Below, in pieces: positions 1-7,893 of a DNA stretch of 11,711 bases. Source of the DNA: Methanobacterium sp. (GTDB lineage: Archaea > Methanobacteriota > Methanobacteria > Methanobacteriales > Methanobacteriaceae); NCBI GenBank assembly GCA_028700095.1, contig JAQVTJ010000047.1, positions 1 through 11,711 on the forward strand. Direction: 5' to 3'. Below the pieces are notes generated by a model that was not told where the DNA came from, did no database searches, and saw only the letters and a list, made by a program, of their open reading frames with translations. Each line of letters begins with the position of its first letter. Position 1 is the stretch's first letter. Both the position numbers and the translations under genes were made by a program.

Positions 1-137
1 ATAACATTTCCAACCATTATATGCAGAAATTTCCTGCTAAATATTGGATATTTTTTCAACAATTTTTCAGATATAATTAATAATACAGCTATATAACAAT
101 AGACTAATATCAGTCCAATAATGTCATTTGATATCAT
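1..137 (-). CDS. Dolichol/phytol kinase family membrane protein, N-terminal part (runs off left edge)
   Basis: Reading the minus strand from the ATG at 137-135 gives 45 uninterrupted codons to the window edge. Residues about 5-23 are a hydrophobic membrane segment. A basic stretch follows with the motif SRKFLHIMVG at residues 34-43, containing Arg35, Lys36, His39 and Gly43. An RK-x-x-H-x-x-x-G signature after a first membrane helix is typical of the SEC59/DGK1/VTE5 group, which phosphorylates isoprenoid or lipid alcohols with CTP, so the product is probably an integral membrane lipid kinase; this is family knowledge plus inference from a short fragment. No SD precedes the ATG, but a TATA box is centred about 23 nt upstream, suggesting a leaderless mRNA. 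The gene is divergent from tmk. The distal aglB could use lipid-phosphate carriers, but a functional link is speculation. Other lipid cytidylyltransferases share a similar start, so the exact substrate is open. Confidence 0.62.
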   Translation of the reverse strand, partial: MISNDIIGLILVYCYIAVLLIISEKLLKKYPIFSRKFLHIMVGNV

Positions 138-153
138 ATCATTTATGAAGTTC

Positions 154-166
154 TTTTATATATAAG
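154..166 (-). promoter_or_regulatory. TATA box for the leftward dolichol-kinase-like gene
   Basis: The perfect palindrome TTATATATAA lies at 156-165. Its centre is 23-24 nt from the first base of the ATG at 137, so transcription from the usual archaeal distance would begin at or within a base or two of the start codon. The absence of any SD in the intervening bases fits a leaderless transcript. The site is inferred from sequence only. Confidence 0.5.
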
Positions 167-184
167 AGAATTTGTATTTGATTC

Positions 185-201
185 TAATATAATATAATAT
201 A
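185..201 (+). promoter_or_regulatory. Probable TATA region for tmk
   Basis: A TAATATAATATAATAT run, essentially three tandem AATAT units, lies about 50-65 bases before the tmk ATG. Initiation 25 bases downstream would leave a leader of some 30 bases containing the SD AGGAG at 236-240. The surrounding DNA is so AT-rich that the exact box cannot be fixed. Confidence 0.35.
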
Positions 202-250
202 GATTTATCATAAAAAAATTTAGAATTAATAATCTAGGAGATATTATGTT

Positions 251-826
251 ATGTACATATGTTTAGAAGGAATTGATGGATCAGGCAAGTCAACACAAAT
301 GGAAATACTTATGAAATGGCTTGATGAATGCGGTCATGAAATATTAAGGGTTTTTGAACCTACAGATTCACAAACAGGTAATTTAATACGTAAAATGCTT
401 CAAAATCCAAATGCAACTAATGAAAATTTCCAAAAAGCACTTACACTTCTTTTTGCAGCGGATAGAATTATTTTAATGGAAAAAATACAAGAAGCAGAAG
501 ATAAAGGTAAAATAATTTTAACTGACAGATGTTTTTATTCAAGTATGGTTTATCAAAATGGAATAGAATGGATAAAAGAGATAAATAAATTCGCAAAAAA
601 GCCAGATATTGTATTTTTAATGGATATAGATCCTGAAACGGCTATTTCACGCTGTGAAGGTAAGGATAGATTTGAAGATCTTGATTTCTTAAAAAAAATT
701 AGCGATAAATATCTTGAACTAGCAGATAAAGAAAATTTTATAGTTATAAATGCAAATAATGGTATAAACAAAGTTCATGATGATATTAAAAGAGTTATAG
801 CCCATAAACTGAGTATGTGTATCTGA
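251..826 (+). CDS. tmk: Thymidylate kinase (dTMP kinase)
   Basis: This cytosolic enzyme phosphorylates dTMP to dTDP with ATP, the step shared by the de novo and salvage routes to dTTP. The 191-aa length is normal for the family. The P-loop GIDGSGKS is at residues 7-14. The EP pair at 36-37 corresponds to the family's acidic-proline substrate motif. FAADR is at 68-72, and the nucleotide-monophosphate DR motif is at 92-93 within TDRCFYSSMVYQ. A lid segment with basic residues lies around 134-145. Family members usually have DRY; here the third residue is Cys94. The start is the ATG 10 nt after AGGAG (236-240). An ATG at 246 is out of frame and stops after six codons. The gene stands alone, divergent from the lipid kinase and convergent with the 77-aa gene. 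It could support DNA synthesis alongside mcm and topA, but no shared control is visible. Confidence 0.95.
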   Translation: MYICLEGIDGSGKSTQMEILMKWLDECGHEILRVFEPTDSQTGNLIRKMLQNPNATNENFQKALTLLFAADRIILMEKIQEAEDKGKIILTDRCFYSSMVYQNGIEWIKEINKFAKKPDIVFLMDIDPETAISRCEGKDRFEDLDFLKKISDKYLELADKENFIVINANNGINKVHDDIKRVIAHKLSMCI

Positions 827-854
827 ATTAAATATTAATTATAAAAAGGTTTAT

Positions 855-880
855 AAAAAAAGATAAGCTAATCTTCTTTT
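855..880. terminator. Bidirectional hairpin terminator between tmk and the 77-aa gene
   Basis: AAGAT and ATCTT pair across a six-base AAGCTA loop, and beyond one A/C mismatch the flanks AAAA and TTTT extend the stem. Read rightward, a T-rich tract follows (876-880, then more Ts near 890). Read leftward, the hairpin is followed by a run of seven Ts (the A-run at 854-860). It overlaps the stop codon (868-870) of the leftward gene. Archaea often terminate on T-tracts alone, so the hairpin may not be needed. Confidence 0.45.
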
Positions 881-1101
881 ATATTATCTTTATTTTTTTC
901 AAGCTCTTGAATTCTGTCATTTAATGCTTTTACAATATAATCACGTGCATCTTCGAGCTTATTAAAATCTCCTTGGAAAACAGGGCCCATATCGGACTGT
1001 TTAACTTCTAAATCATAATTTTCCATTACATAAGCAATAGTCTGCCCTGCAACACCTGGTGGAATTCTCATCTCAAATTTTTCAATTTTATCTTCTGCCA
1101 T
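868..1101 (-). CDS. Conserved-looking 77-aa protein of unknown function
   Basis: I do not recognise this family. It is a credible gene: the ATG is preceded by GGAG (1112-1115) with 10 nt spacing, the same arrangement as tmk, and the 55-nt gap to tyrS suggests co-transcription with it. The protein is soluble with no signal peptide or membrane segment. Hydrophobicity suggests beta (7-14), alpha (17-29), beta (31-39), beta (41-46) and alpha (48-69), with a charged C-terminal tail rich in Lys, Glu and Asp. A conspicuous IPPGVAGQT stretch at 13-21 and the LEDARDYIVKALNDRI helix are its best landmarks. The beta-alpha-beta-beta-alpha order and small size recall compact RNA-binding folds or KEOPS Pcc1, but I cannot align it to Pcc1 and do not assign that name. 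The context with tyrS, nmd3 and aIF2-beta hints at translation. Confidence 0.72.
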   Translation of the reverse strand: MAEDKIEKFEMRIPPGVAGQTIAYVMENYDLEVKQSDMGPVFQGDFNKLEDARDYIVKALNDRIQELEKNKDNIKED

Positions 1102-1156
1102 TATATTTACTCTCCAAGATTTTATAATTATATTATATAAACATTAAATTAGATCA

Positions 1157-2119
1157 TTAATTGTTTTCCAGATATTCTCTTACAGGTTCCAAAATTTCTA
1201 TTAAACGTTTTGAAACAGAATTTTTAAGGTCAAGTGGATGAAGTTCTTCATTACTATACATTTCTAAAAGTTCATTATAACTAATTTCAAGGTTTCCCCC
1301 AAACTTATCAGGTCTTTCAATTAATAATGTTTTATCCTCTGAAAATATGAAATGTTCAGCAATTTCTATTATAGGATTTCCATCAACAACACCAGTAGGA
1401 CAGTAACTTTTTTGAAGTTTCTTTTTAATAACTTCAGGTTTATCATCAATTGCAATATAATTTCCTTTACTTGAAGACATTTTATCTGATCCATCTGTTC
1501 CATGTAGAAGCGGTGTATGTATACATACTGGTGCTTCATAGCCCATACGTGGCAGACTTTCTCTTGCAAGCATATGTATTTTTCTTTGTTCCATACCTCC
1601 AAGTGCAAGATCCACTTCAAGAAATATCATATCAAGAACTTGCATAATTGGATATATTACTTCTGCTACCTTATGATCTTTACTATCCCTTGTAATTTGG
1701 GCCATACTACGTTTTGCACGTGTTAAAGTTGTTGAAAGTGCAAGTTCATATACTTTGTATGTATATTCCTCTTTTGTCTGATAACTTGAACCTAGTACGA
1801 ATTCAGTGTTTTCTGATAATCCTAATGCTCGGAAACATTTCATATTATAATTAGAAATTTCTTCAATTTCCTTTAAACTTCCCTTATCATTTAGATATGC
1901 ATGAAGATCAGCTAGAAGAATTTTAACTTTAAAACCAGCATTTTGAATGTCTATCATTTTTTTCACAGTAATGGCATGACCTAAATGAACATTTCCTGAT
2001 GGTTCATATCCAATGTAGGCTACTGGTCTGTCTTTACTGAGCTTTTCTTTAAGTTCTTCTTCTGTTATCACTTCAAGTGTGCCATTTTTAATGTTTTCCA
2101 TCTTTAAGTCAATGTCCAT
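1157..2119 (-). CDS. tyrS: Tyrosyl-tRNA synthetase, archaeal type
   Basis: This class Ic synthetase activates tyrosine with ATP and charges tRNA-Tyr. The 320-aa protein follows the archaeal enzyme known from Methanocaldococcus jannaschii along its whole length. The HIGH motif appears as HLGH at 45-48 and the KMSKS motif as KMSSS at 213-217. The tyrosine pocket is intact: Tyr35, Tyr156, Gln160, Asp163 and Gln178 correspond to M. jannaschii Tyr32, Tyr151, Gln155, Asp158 and Gln173. The short C-terminal domain has KFGG (272-275, Phe273) and HPLDLKN (294-300, Asp297), the anticodon-contacting residues of the archaeal form. There is no bacterial S4 domain. The chosen start has GGGGAT about 7 nt upstream; Met7 is an alternative but has no SD. 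It lies between nmd3, 105 nt upstream, and the 77-aa gene, with its own promoter likely in the upstream gap. Confidence 0.96.
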   Translation of the reverse strand: MDIDLKMENIKNGTLEVITEEELKEKLSKDRPVAYIGYEPSGNVHLGHAITVKKMIDIQNAGFKVKILLADLHAYLNDKGSLKEIEEISNYNMKCFRALGLSENTEFVLGSSYQTKEEYTYKVYELALSTTLTRAKRSMAQITRDSKDHKVAEVIYPIMQVLDMIFLEVDLALGGMEQRKIHMLARESLPRMGYEAPVCIHTPLLHGTDGSDKMSSSKGNYIAIDDKPEVIKKKLQKSYCPTGVVDGNPIIEIAEHFIFSEDKTLLIERPDKFGGNLEISYNELLEMYSNEELHPLDLKNSVSKRLIEILEPVREYLENN

Positions 2120-2224
2120 ATTTTATCCCCATGATTAAATATCTGTAAATTAAAAATATAATTATTTAGAATTAAATTGTTTATCTAGTTTAGACTATAA
2201 AAGCATTTTTAGTTAATATTTTCC

Positions 2225-3274
2225 TTATAATTTTCCAAGAATATATGGAACACCTTCGATTTCAAGAATTTTAATTTCATTTCCAATTTCTAAGTCTGAT
2301 ATTTTATCATTAACTTCTATATCAATGGGTTGATAAGTTTCGGGATGTAATATTTGTATAATTTTAGGTGATTTAGATATAATACTAGTTATTTTAATAT
2401 CTGAATTTCTTGCAATTACTTTAATTCTATTGTATTCCTTCCACATAATAGACCAAATATTATCAGATATAATATCTTTAAGAATAATTTTTTTACCATC
2501 AAAACCTTTAACTTGTCCTATATGATCTTCATATTTTATGAAATCACCTTGTTGGAAATTAGGTAATCTAATGGATATCCATATTCTGTATAGATCTTTT
2601 CCCCTGAATTTATCTCTTCCAACTAAACGTGGTGATTCTTGGATTATTCCACCCATACTATCTTTAATAGAGCTTGAAAGTTTTTTTGCAGCTTTATAAG
2701 AGCCAATATAATAATCTACTCCTTCTTTGATAATTGCCACATTTGAAATATATGCCATTCTATTTTTAACAGATAATGTCCGGGTTTTTGTTCTTATAAT
2801 ATTATCAATTGTTTGAAGTTCTTTAGAAGAGGGGAATCTTTTATCTGCACGGATCTGAATTACTGATTCAAAATAGCCAGAAGCATATCTACTACAATCA
2901 GGACACATACCTCTTTTTATTTTAACATTTATTCTATGATCTTCTGATATATTTGTTCCTATAACATTTCCATTTGCATATATTATACATTCAAAATTAG
3001 TACCTTTGACAGTTAATATTTGAACTGATAAATCTAAATTATTAACATGGGAAAATTTTTCTATATTTTCTTTTACTGCTCTTTTAACAAGCTCTTCTTC
3101 TGAAAGTTCAGAATCTTCCCATTTTATACCTTTTAATAGAGAATTGCAATGTGCACATATTGTTATTTCAATATTATGGGGAATTTTTATAAGTTGGGCT
3201 TCTTTTACAAAACAAGACCTACAAATTCCTTTGTACAATTCTTCATCTTCCCTACCACATCTTGGACAGAACAT
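2225..3274 (-). CDS. nmd3: NMD3 family protein (ribosome large-subunit factor), archaeal form
   Basis: The N-terminus carries four Cys pairs: C3/C6, C18/C21, C40/C43 and C124/C127. This is the zinc-binding pattern that defines NMD3. In eukaryotes NMD3 is the adaptor for 60S subunit export and binds the subunit interface. Archaea have no nucleus, so a role in late large-subunit maturation or quality control is inferred. Residues about 130-240 form the central NMD3 fold. Residues 240-349 hold small beta-rich modules, including the stretch QQGDFIKYEDHIGQVKGF (241-258), similar in character to the SH3-like and OB-like domains of the family. The 349-aa length fits the archaeal form, which lacks the eukaryotic shuttling tail. 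No SD is seen before the ATG, and a TTTAAATTTAAA element at 3286-3297 lies about where a TATA box for a leaderless mRNA would sit. aIF2-beta lies 81 nt upstream on the same strand. Confidence 0.9.
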   Translation of the reverse strand: MFCPRCGREDEELYKGICRSCFVKEAQLIKIPHNIEITICAHCNSLLKGIKWEDSELSEEELVKRAVKENIEKFSHVNNLDLSVQILTVKGTNFECIIYANGNVIGTNISEDHRINVKIKRGMCPDCSRYASGYFESVIQIRADKRFPSSKELQTIDNIIRTKTRTLSVKNRMAYISNVAIIKEGVDYYIGSYKAAKKLSSSIKDSMGGIIQESPRLVGRDKFRGKDLYRIWISIRLPNFQQGDFIKYEDHIGQVKGFDGKKIILKDIISDNIWSIMWKEYNRIKVIARNSDIKITSIISKSPKIIQILHPETYQPIDIEVNDKISDLEIGNEIKILEIEGVPYILGKL

Positions 3275-3355
3275 ATTTTTACACTTTTAAATTTAAACAG
3301 AAATTTTATTAAAATATTATAAATAAAAATAAAATAATGGAATATTTTAACTCTT

Positions 3356-3763
3356 TTAAAGAGTTTTTAACGGTGCTTTGGCACCACATGCTTCACATTT
3401 CAGCATGAAAATCCTATCTTCCCTTATTATTTTTGTATCAGGTCTATTACATTCATGACACATTATGAATCGTTTCACATAATCTTCTATTTTATCATTA
3501 ATAAGGTAATGTGTGAATTTACCTTGAAGTATAGCACGTGTACCTTCAAGATTACCTGCAGTTCCAAGTTCTCTTAAAAGAAACTTTAACACATGCTGCG
3601 GATCTCGGTTAAGAGCTTCTGTTACCTCTGTGAAGTTTTGTATCATTGTTCTATTTCCTTGGATCATGGAATAAGCATTGGGTACATTGAACCTTTTGGT
3701 TTCTTCCACCTTTTTAGGTAGTTGTTCAATTGCCCTGTCAAGTAATTCATTATAATCAGCCAT
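3356..3763 (-). CDS. eif2b: Translation initiation factor aIF2, beta subunit
   Basis: This is the beta subunit of the archaeal aIF2 heterotrimer, which carries initiator Met-tRNA to the small ribosomal subunit. The 135-aa length matches archaeal homologues of about 135-140 aa. Residues 1-20 form the N-terminal helix that contacts aIF2-gamma. Residues 25-95 are the central alpha-beta domain with FNVPNAYSMIQGNRTMIQNF at 25-44 and the HVLKFLLRELGTAGNL segment at 57-72. The C-terminal zinc ribbon has C102/C105 and C123/C126. A very strong SD, AAAGGAGGT, sits 10 nt before the ATG and fixes the start. A hairpin with a six-T run ends three bases before that SD. mcm lies 167 nt upstream on the same strand, and the same neighbour pair is, as I recall, adjacent in M. 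thermautotrophicus. Confidence 0.96.
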   Translation of the reverse strand: MADYNELLDRAIEQLPKKVEETKRFNVPNAYSMIQGNRTMIQNFTEVTEALNRDPQHVLKFLLRELGTAGNLEGTRAILQGKFTHYLINDKIEDYVKRFIMCHECNRPDTKIIREDRIFMLKCEACGAKAPLKTL

Positions 3764-3772
3764 TTTTTATTT

Positions 3773-3780
3773 ACCTCCTT
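3773..3780 (-). promoter_or_regulatory. Strong Shine-Dalgarno site of aIF2-beta
   Basis: AAGGAGGT is a near-complete match to the 16S rRNA tail complement, and GGAGG (3774-3778) ends 10 nt before the ATG. It is one of the strongest SDs in the window, as suits an abundant initiation factor. Its position directly after a hairpin with a U-run means folding of the leader could affect access. Confidence 0.8.
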
Positions 3781-3781
3781 T

Positions 3782-3804
3782 AAAAAATCTGTTCAAGATT
3801 TTTT
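3782..3804 (-). terminator. Hairpin plus U-run between mcm and aIF2-beta (terminator or leader attenuator)
   Basis: AAAAAATCT (3782-3790) and AGATTTTTT (3796-3804) form a perfect 9-bp inverted repeat around the five-base loop GTTCA. On the transcribed minus strand the 3' arm ends in six Us, directly followed by AAAGGAGG. It could end part of the mcm transcription, or act within the aIF2-beta leader. It is also terminator-like on the plus strand (a T9 run), where no gene needs one. Confidence 0.4.
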
Positions 3805-3856
3805 TTTAGAACTATATTTTTTTTTATTTTCTATAATTTTATGAATTTAAATTCTG

Positions 3857-3880
3857 TAATACTAGTTTTAGATAGTATTA
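3857..3880. repeat. 8-bp inverted repeat TAATACTA/TAGTATTA upstream of aIF2-beta
   Basis: TAATACTA (3857-3864) and TAGTATTA (3873-3880) are perfect inverted copies separated by eight bases, lying about 95-115 bases before the aIF2-beta start. The core ATACTA also forms part of the longer inverted repeat upstream of mcm. It could be a protein-binding dyad; chance occurrence in AT-rich DNA is also possible. Confidence 0.4.
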
Positions 3881-3907
3881 TGTAGGATTGGATATTATAA
3901 GATTTAA

Positions 3908-3928
3908 GAACATCTATTTAAGATGTTT
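3908..3928 (-). terminator. Short hairpin directly after the mcm stop codon
   Basis: AACATCT (3909-3915) and AGATGTT (3921-3927) pair across a five-base ATTTA loop, starting within a few bases of the mcm stop. The sequence that follows on the minus strand (CTTAAATCTT) is only moderately T-rich, so termination here would be weak. It may instead stabilise the 3' end of the message. Confidence 0.3.
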
Positions 3929-3930
3929 TT

Positions 3931-5937
<2,007 letters not shown>

Positions 5938-6004
5938 TTAGATAATATACTCCTTTTTTTATATTTTATAAAATTTAGTTAATAAAAATTAATAATCCAT
6001 ATAT

Positions 6005-6044
6005 ATAATATACTATACATTAAAATTTAGTTATAGTATATTAT
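6005..6044. repeat. Perfect 13-bp inverted repeat with 14-bp spacer between mcm and the membrane protein
   Basis: ATAATATACTATA (6005-6017) is repeated in inverse as TATAGTATATTAT (6032-6044), with 14 bases between. It lies in the divergent promoter gap, 68-107 bases from the mcm start and about 150 bases from the other gene. Arms 13 bp long with an internal C/G pair suggest an operator or cruciform; no regulator is identified. Confidence 0.5.
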
Positions 6045-6135
6045 TAATTTTAATAAATATATGTGCTACAAATAAATTATCATTCAAATATTAATTATAT
6101 ATTATTATATTCGGGATAATTCAATATCAAAATTC

Positions 6136-6145
6136 TAATATATTA
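6136..6145 (+). promoter_or_regulatory. TATA box of the 144-aa membrane protein gene
   Basis: TAATATATTA is centred near 6140. Initiation about 25 bases downstream, near 6165, would leave a leader of about 30 bases before the ATG at 6197. It would also exclude the in-frame TTG at 6155, which lies upstream of that point. Confidence 0.4.
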
Positions 6146-6196
6146 AGTTTCACATTGGAATATAACTTTAAAATTTCCCGGCTAAATGGTGGTAAA

Positions 6197-6631
6197 ATGA
6201 AAAGATCAAGATTAAACTTATTTAAAACAACTTCCATGAGCATATCTGTACTTGGAATTATAATGATCCTTGCAACAATAACAGTTTTTATTTACTTAGG
6301 TGTTGCTATAATTGGAAATATTATTACCAATGATGTGGGTAGTGGATCATCTTATGATCAACTCACTGCCCTAAAATCAGAATATAACACTTTAGAGGGT
6401 CAGTATTCTGATATGAAAAAGGGTGTTGATTCTTTAGGTAATCCTGATATAAAAACTGCTTATATAAATGCACATCTTGATCTTGTAAAAGCTAAAGCTT
6501 CAATTGATGATGTTGAAAGTGCATTAGCCTCAGGTAAATCTAAAGATGAGGTTAAAAAAAGGATAAATACAGCACAAACCCAACTTAATATGGCTAAAAC
6601 AAGTATAAGTAATGTTAAGGGGTTAATGTAA
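6197..6631 (+). CDS. Membrane-anchored helical protein of unknown function (144 aa)
   Basis: I do not recognise a family. The frame is open from a TTG at 6155, but I place the start at ATG 6197 because GGTGGT (6188-6193) sits just before it and the likely TATA box predicts initiation after the TTG. The N-terminus KRSRLNLFK is basic and is followed by one long hydrophobic helix at about 15-44, so the protein is probably anchored in the membrane with the N-terminus inside. After a Gly/Ser linker (47-53), residues 54-78 and 84-142 are mostly helical, charged and rich in Ala, Lys, Asp and Ser, consistent with an extracytoplasmic helical hairpin or coiled coil. The segment between them contains SLGNPD. 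There is no Cys and no catalytic motif. It is divergent from mcm and convergent with rlmE. A structural or surface-associated role, or a lineage-specific envelope protein, is possible. Confidence 0.75.
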   Translation: MKRSRLNLFKTTSMSISVLGIIMILATITVFIYLGVAIIGNIITNDVGSGSSYDQLTALKSEYNTLEGQYSDMKKGVDSLGNPDIKTAYINAHLDLVKAKASIDDVESALASGKSKDEVKKRINTAQTQLNMAKTSISNVKGLM

Positions 6632-6712
6632 ATTAGAAATCATTACCCTTATTTATTATACTTTTCCTTTTAAATCCCTAAAACATTTTTTAATATTTAT
6701 TTTATATAATCC

Positions 6713-7327
6713 TTAGAACATTCTTCTAAAACCCTTGGCCACAATGTACATTTCAACACTTCCCTTCCTAGATGAAGGAGGTTTTGTTGTTTTAACGGAT
6801 TTAAAACGTTCTTTAATATTTTTAACAACATTATCAAATTCTGCACCTTGAAAAGCTTTTAAAATAAAATTTCCACTATGCATTAGAAGATGATCACATA
6901 CTTTCAATGCATTTTCAGCTAGATCAGCAGATCTTAAATTATCCATATCTTTAATTCCTGATAATTTAGGGGAGGCATCAGAAATAACAACCTGTGCCAT
7001 TCCAGATAGAAGATCCTTAGCATCGGCTAATACTTCTTCTTTGGTAAAATCACCTCGTACTGTATAGAAATTTTCATCATCCAATGGTCTTATCCACTCA
7101 AGATCTACACCAATAACCATACCTTCTTCTCCAACTGCTTCAAGGGCAATTTGAGACCAGCCTCCTGGAGCAGCTCCAAGGTCAACTACTTTATCTCCGG
7201 TTTTAATAGCTTTAAAACGTTTATTTAATTGTAAAAGTTTGTATGATGCTCTAGATCTATATTGCTCTTTTTTGGCCATTTTATAATAATGTTCACTTTT
7301 CCTTTCTGTATTCCACTTTTTTCCCAT
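6713..7327 (-). CDS. rlmE: 23S rRNA (uridine-2'-O-)-methyltransferase RlmE/FtsJ
   Basis: This SAM-dependent enzyme methylates the 2'-O of a uridine in the 23S rRNA A-loop (U2552 in E. coli numbering), a late step in large-subunit assembly. The 204-aa length fits the family. The K-D-K-E catalytic tetrad is complete: Lys30 in RASYK, Asp117 in SDASP, Lys157 in LKAFQG and Glu192 in SVEMY. SAM motif I DLGAAPGGW is at 49-57 and the acidic ribose-binding residue is Asp75 in GVDLEW. The basic N-terminus probably grips RNA. The start is fixed by the SD AGGAGGTG (7336-7343), whose GGAGG ends 10 nt before the ATG. That SD overlaps the last codons and stop of the phosphodiesterase gene, so the two are probably one transcript with coupled translation. 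A role with NMD3 in large-subunit maturation is a reasonable inference. Confidence 0.95.
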   Translation of the reverse strand: MGKKWNTERKSEHYYKMAKKEQYRSRASYKLLQLNKRFKAIKTGDKVVDLGAAPGGWSQIALEAVGEEGMVIGVDLEWIRPLDDENFYTVRGDFTKEEVLADAKDLLSGMAQVVISDASPKLSGIKDMDNLRSADLAENALKVCDHLLMHSGNFILKAFQGAEFDNVVKNIKERFKSVKTTKPPSSRKGSVEMYIVAKGFRRMF

Positions 7328-7334
7328 AAATAAT

Positions 7335-7856
7335 TCACCTCCTTCTGAAATTTAGTGATTTACATGTAGAATCTCCAATTTTAATAATTTCTGCTTCCAA
7401 ACCATTTTCATCCACATCAACCAACATAACAGTTGGTTCTGTCATTCTTGGAACAGTTGGACTTCCAGGATTTAGAAGAATCATTTTATCAATTTCTTTA
7501 ATAAACGGCACATGACTATGTCCTGTTATTAATACATCTACACCTAATTCAAGCCCTATATATTTAAGTTGCTGAGTATCTCCCCTAGGATAAACCTCTC
7601 CATGGTTAAGGCCAATTTTAATGTTATTAACATTAATAATTTCATTTTTTGGGAATTTCAAACCATATCTACGATCCATGTTGCCTTGAACACATATTGT
7701 AGGTGCTAAATTTTCAAGCTCATGAATTACAGTATTGGAAACCAAATCCCCTGCATGTAAAATGAGCTCCACATCTTTAAATATTGTAGATACTATTGTA
7801 GGAATTTCGGTTGCTCTTTCTGGAATATGAGTATCAGATATTACGCCTATTAACAT
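7335..7856 (-). CDS. Metallophosphoesterase, MJ0936/YfcE type
   Basis: This is a small calcineurin-like phosphodiesterase, probably cytosolic and dependent on two metal ions. All metal-binding motifs are present in order: SDTH at 7-10 (Asp8, His10), GD at 36-37, GNMD at 58-61 (Asn59), NHGE at 84-87 (His85) and GHSH at 112-115 (His113, His115). NPGSP follows at 129-133. The 173-aa length agrees with the M. jannaschii homologue MJ0936 and E. coli YfcE. These enzymes hydrolyse model phosphodiesters, and their natural substrate is uncertain. The start has GAGG 8 nt upstream and a TATA box about 32 bases upstream. The gene ends with AGA AGG AGG TGA, which doubles as the SD of rlmE 7 nt downstream. 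The pairing with rlmE may reflect only transcriptional linkage. Confidence 0.93.
   Translation of the reverse strand: MLIGVISDTHIPERATEIPTIVSTIFKDVELILHAGDLVSNTVIHELENLAPTICVQGNMDRRYGLKFPKNEIINVNNIKIGLNHGEVYPRGDTQQLKYIGLELGVDVLITGHSHVPFIKEIDKMILLNPGSPTVPRMTEPTVMLVDVDENGLEAEIIKIGDSTCKSLNFRRR
7336..7343 (-). promoter_or_regulatory. rlmE Shine-Dalgarno embedded in the upstream gene's end
   Basis: The final Arg codons and stop of the phosphodiesterase gene, AGG AGG TGA, create AGGAGGTG, matching the 16S rRNA tail complement. Its spacing to the rlmE ATG is 10 nt. Ribosomes ending the first frame therefore sit on the initiation site of the second, which is the arrangement expected for translational coupling. 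Confidence 0.8.
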
Positions 7857-7882
7857 ATATATTTCCTCTAAAACTTTATATA

Positions 7883-7893
7883 GTATATAAAAA
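7883..7893 (-). promoter_or_regulatory. TATA box of the phosphodiesterase-rlmE operon
   Basis: On the minus strand TTTTTATATAC is centred about 32 bases before the ATG, which would give a short leader holding the GAGG site. The overlapping 9-mer TATACTATA (7879-7887) is also found in the inverted repeat upstream of mcm, which may be coincidence. Confidence 0.45.

Noticed and set aside
1..96. Plus-strand frame open from the left edge for 31 codons
   Set aside because: Its product is low-complexity Ile/Asn/Phe, and the opposite strand gives a much more convincing kinase N-terminus over the same bases with its own TATA box.
868..1101. Assignment of the 77-aa protein as KEOPS subunit Pcc1
   Set aside because: Only size and a guessed secondary-structure order agree; the residues do not align convincingly with Pcc1 signatures.
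1369..1726. Overlapping open frames inside tyrS on both strands
   Set aside because: They are shadows of a full-length, motif-complete TyrRS and have no SD or recognisable product.
6155..6196. TTG start adding 14 residues to the membrane protein
   Set aside because: No SD precedes the TTG, the likely TATA box predicts initiation after it, and ATG 6197 has GGTGGT directly upstream.
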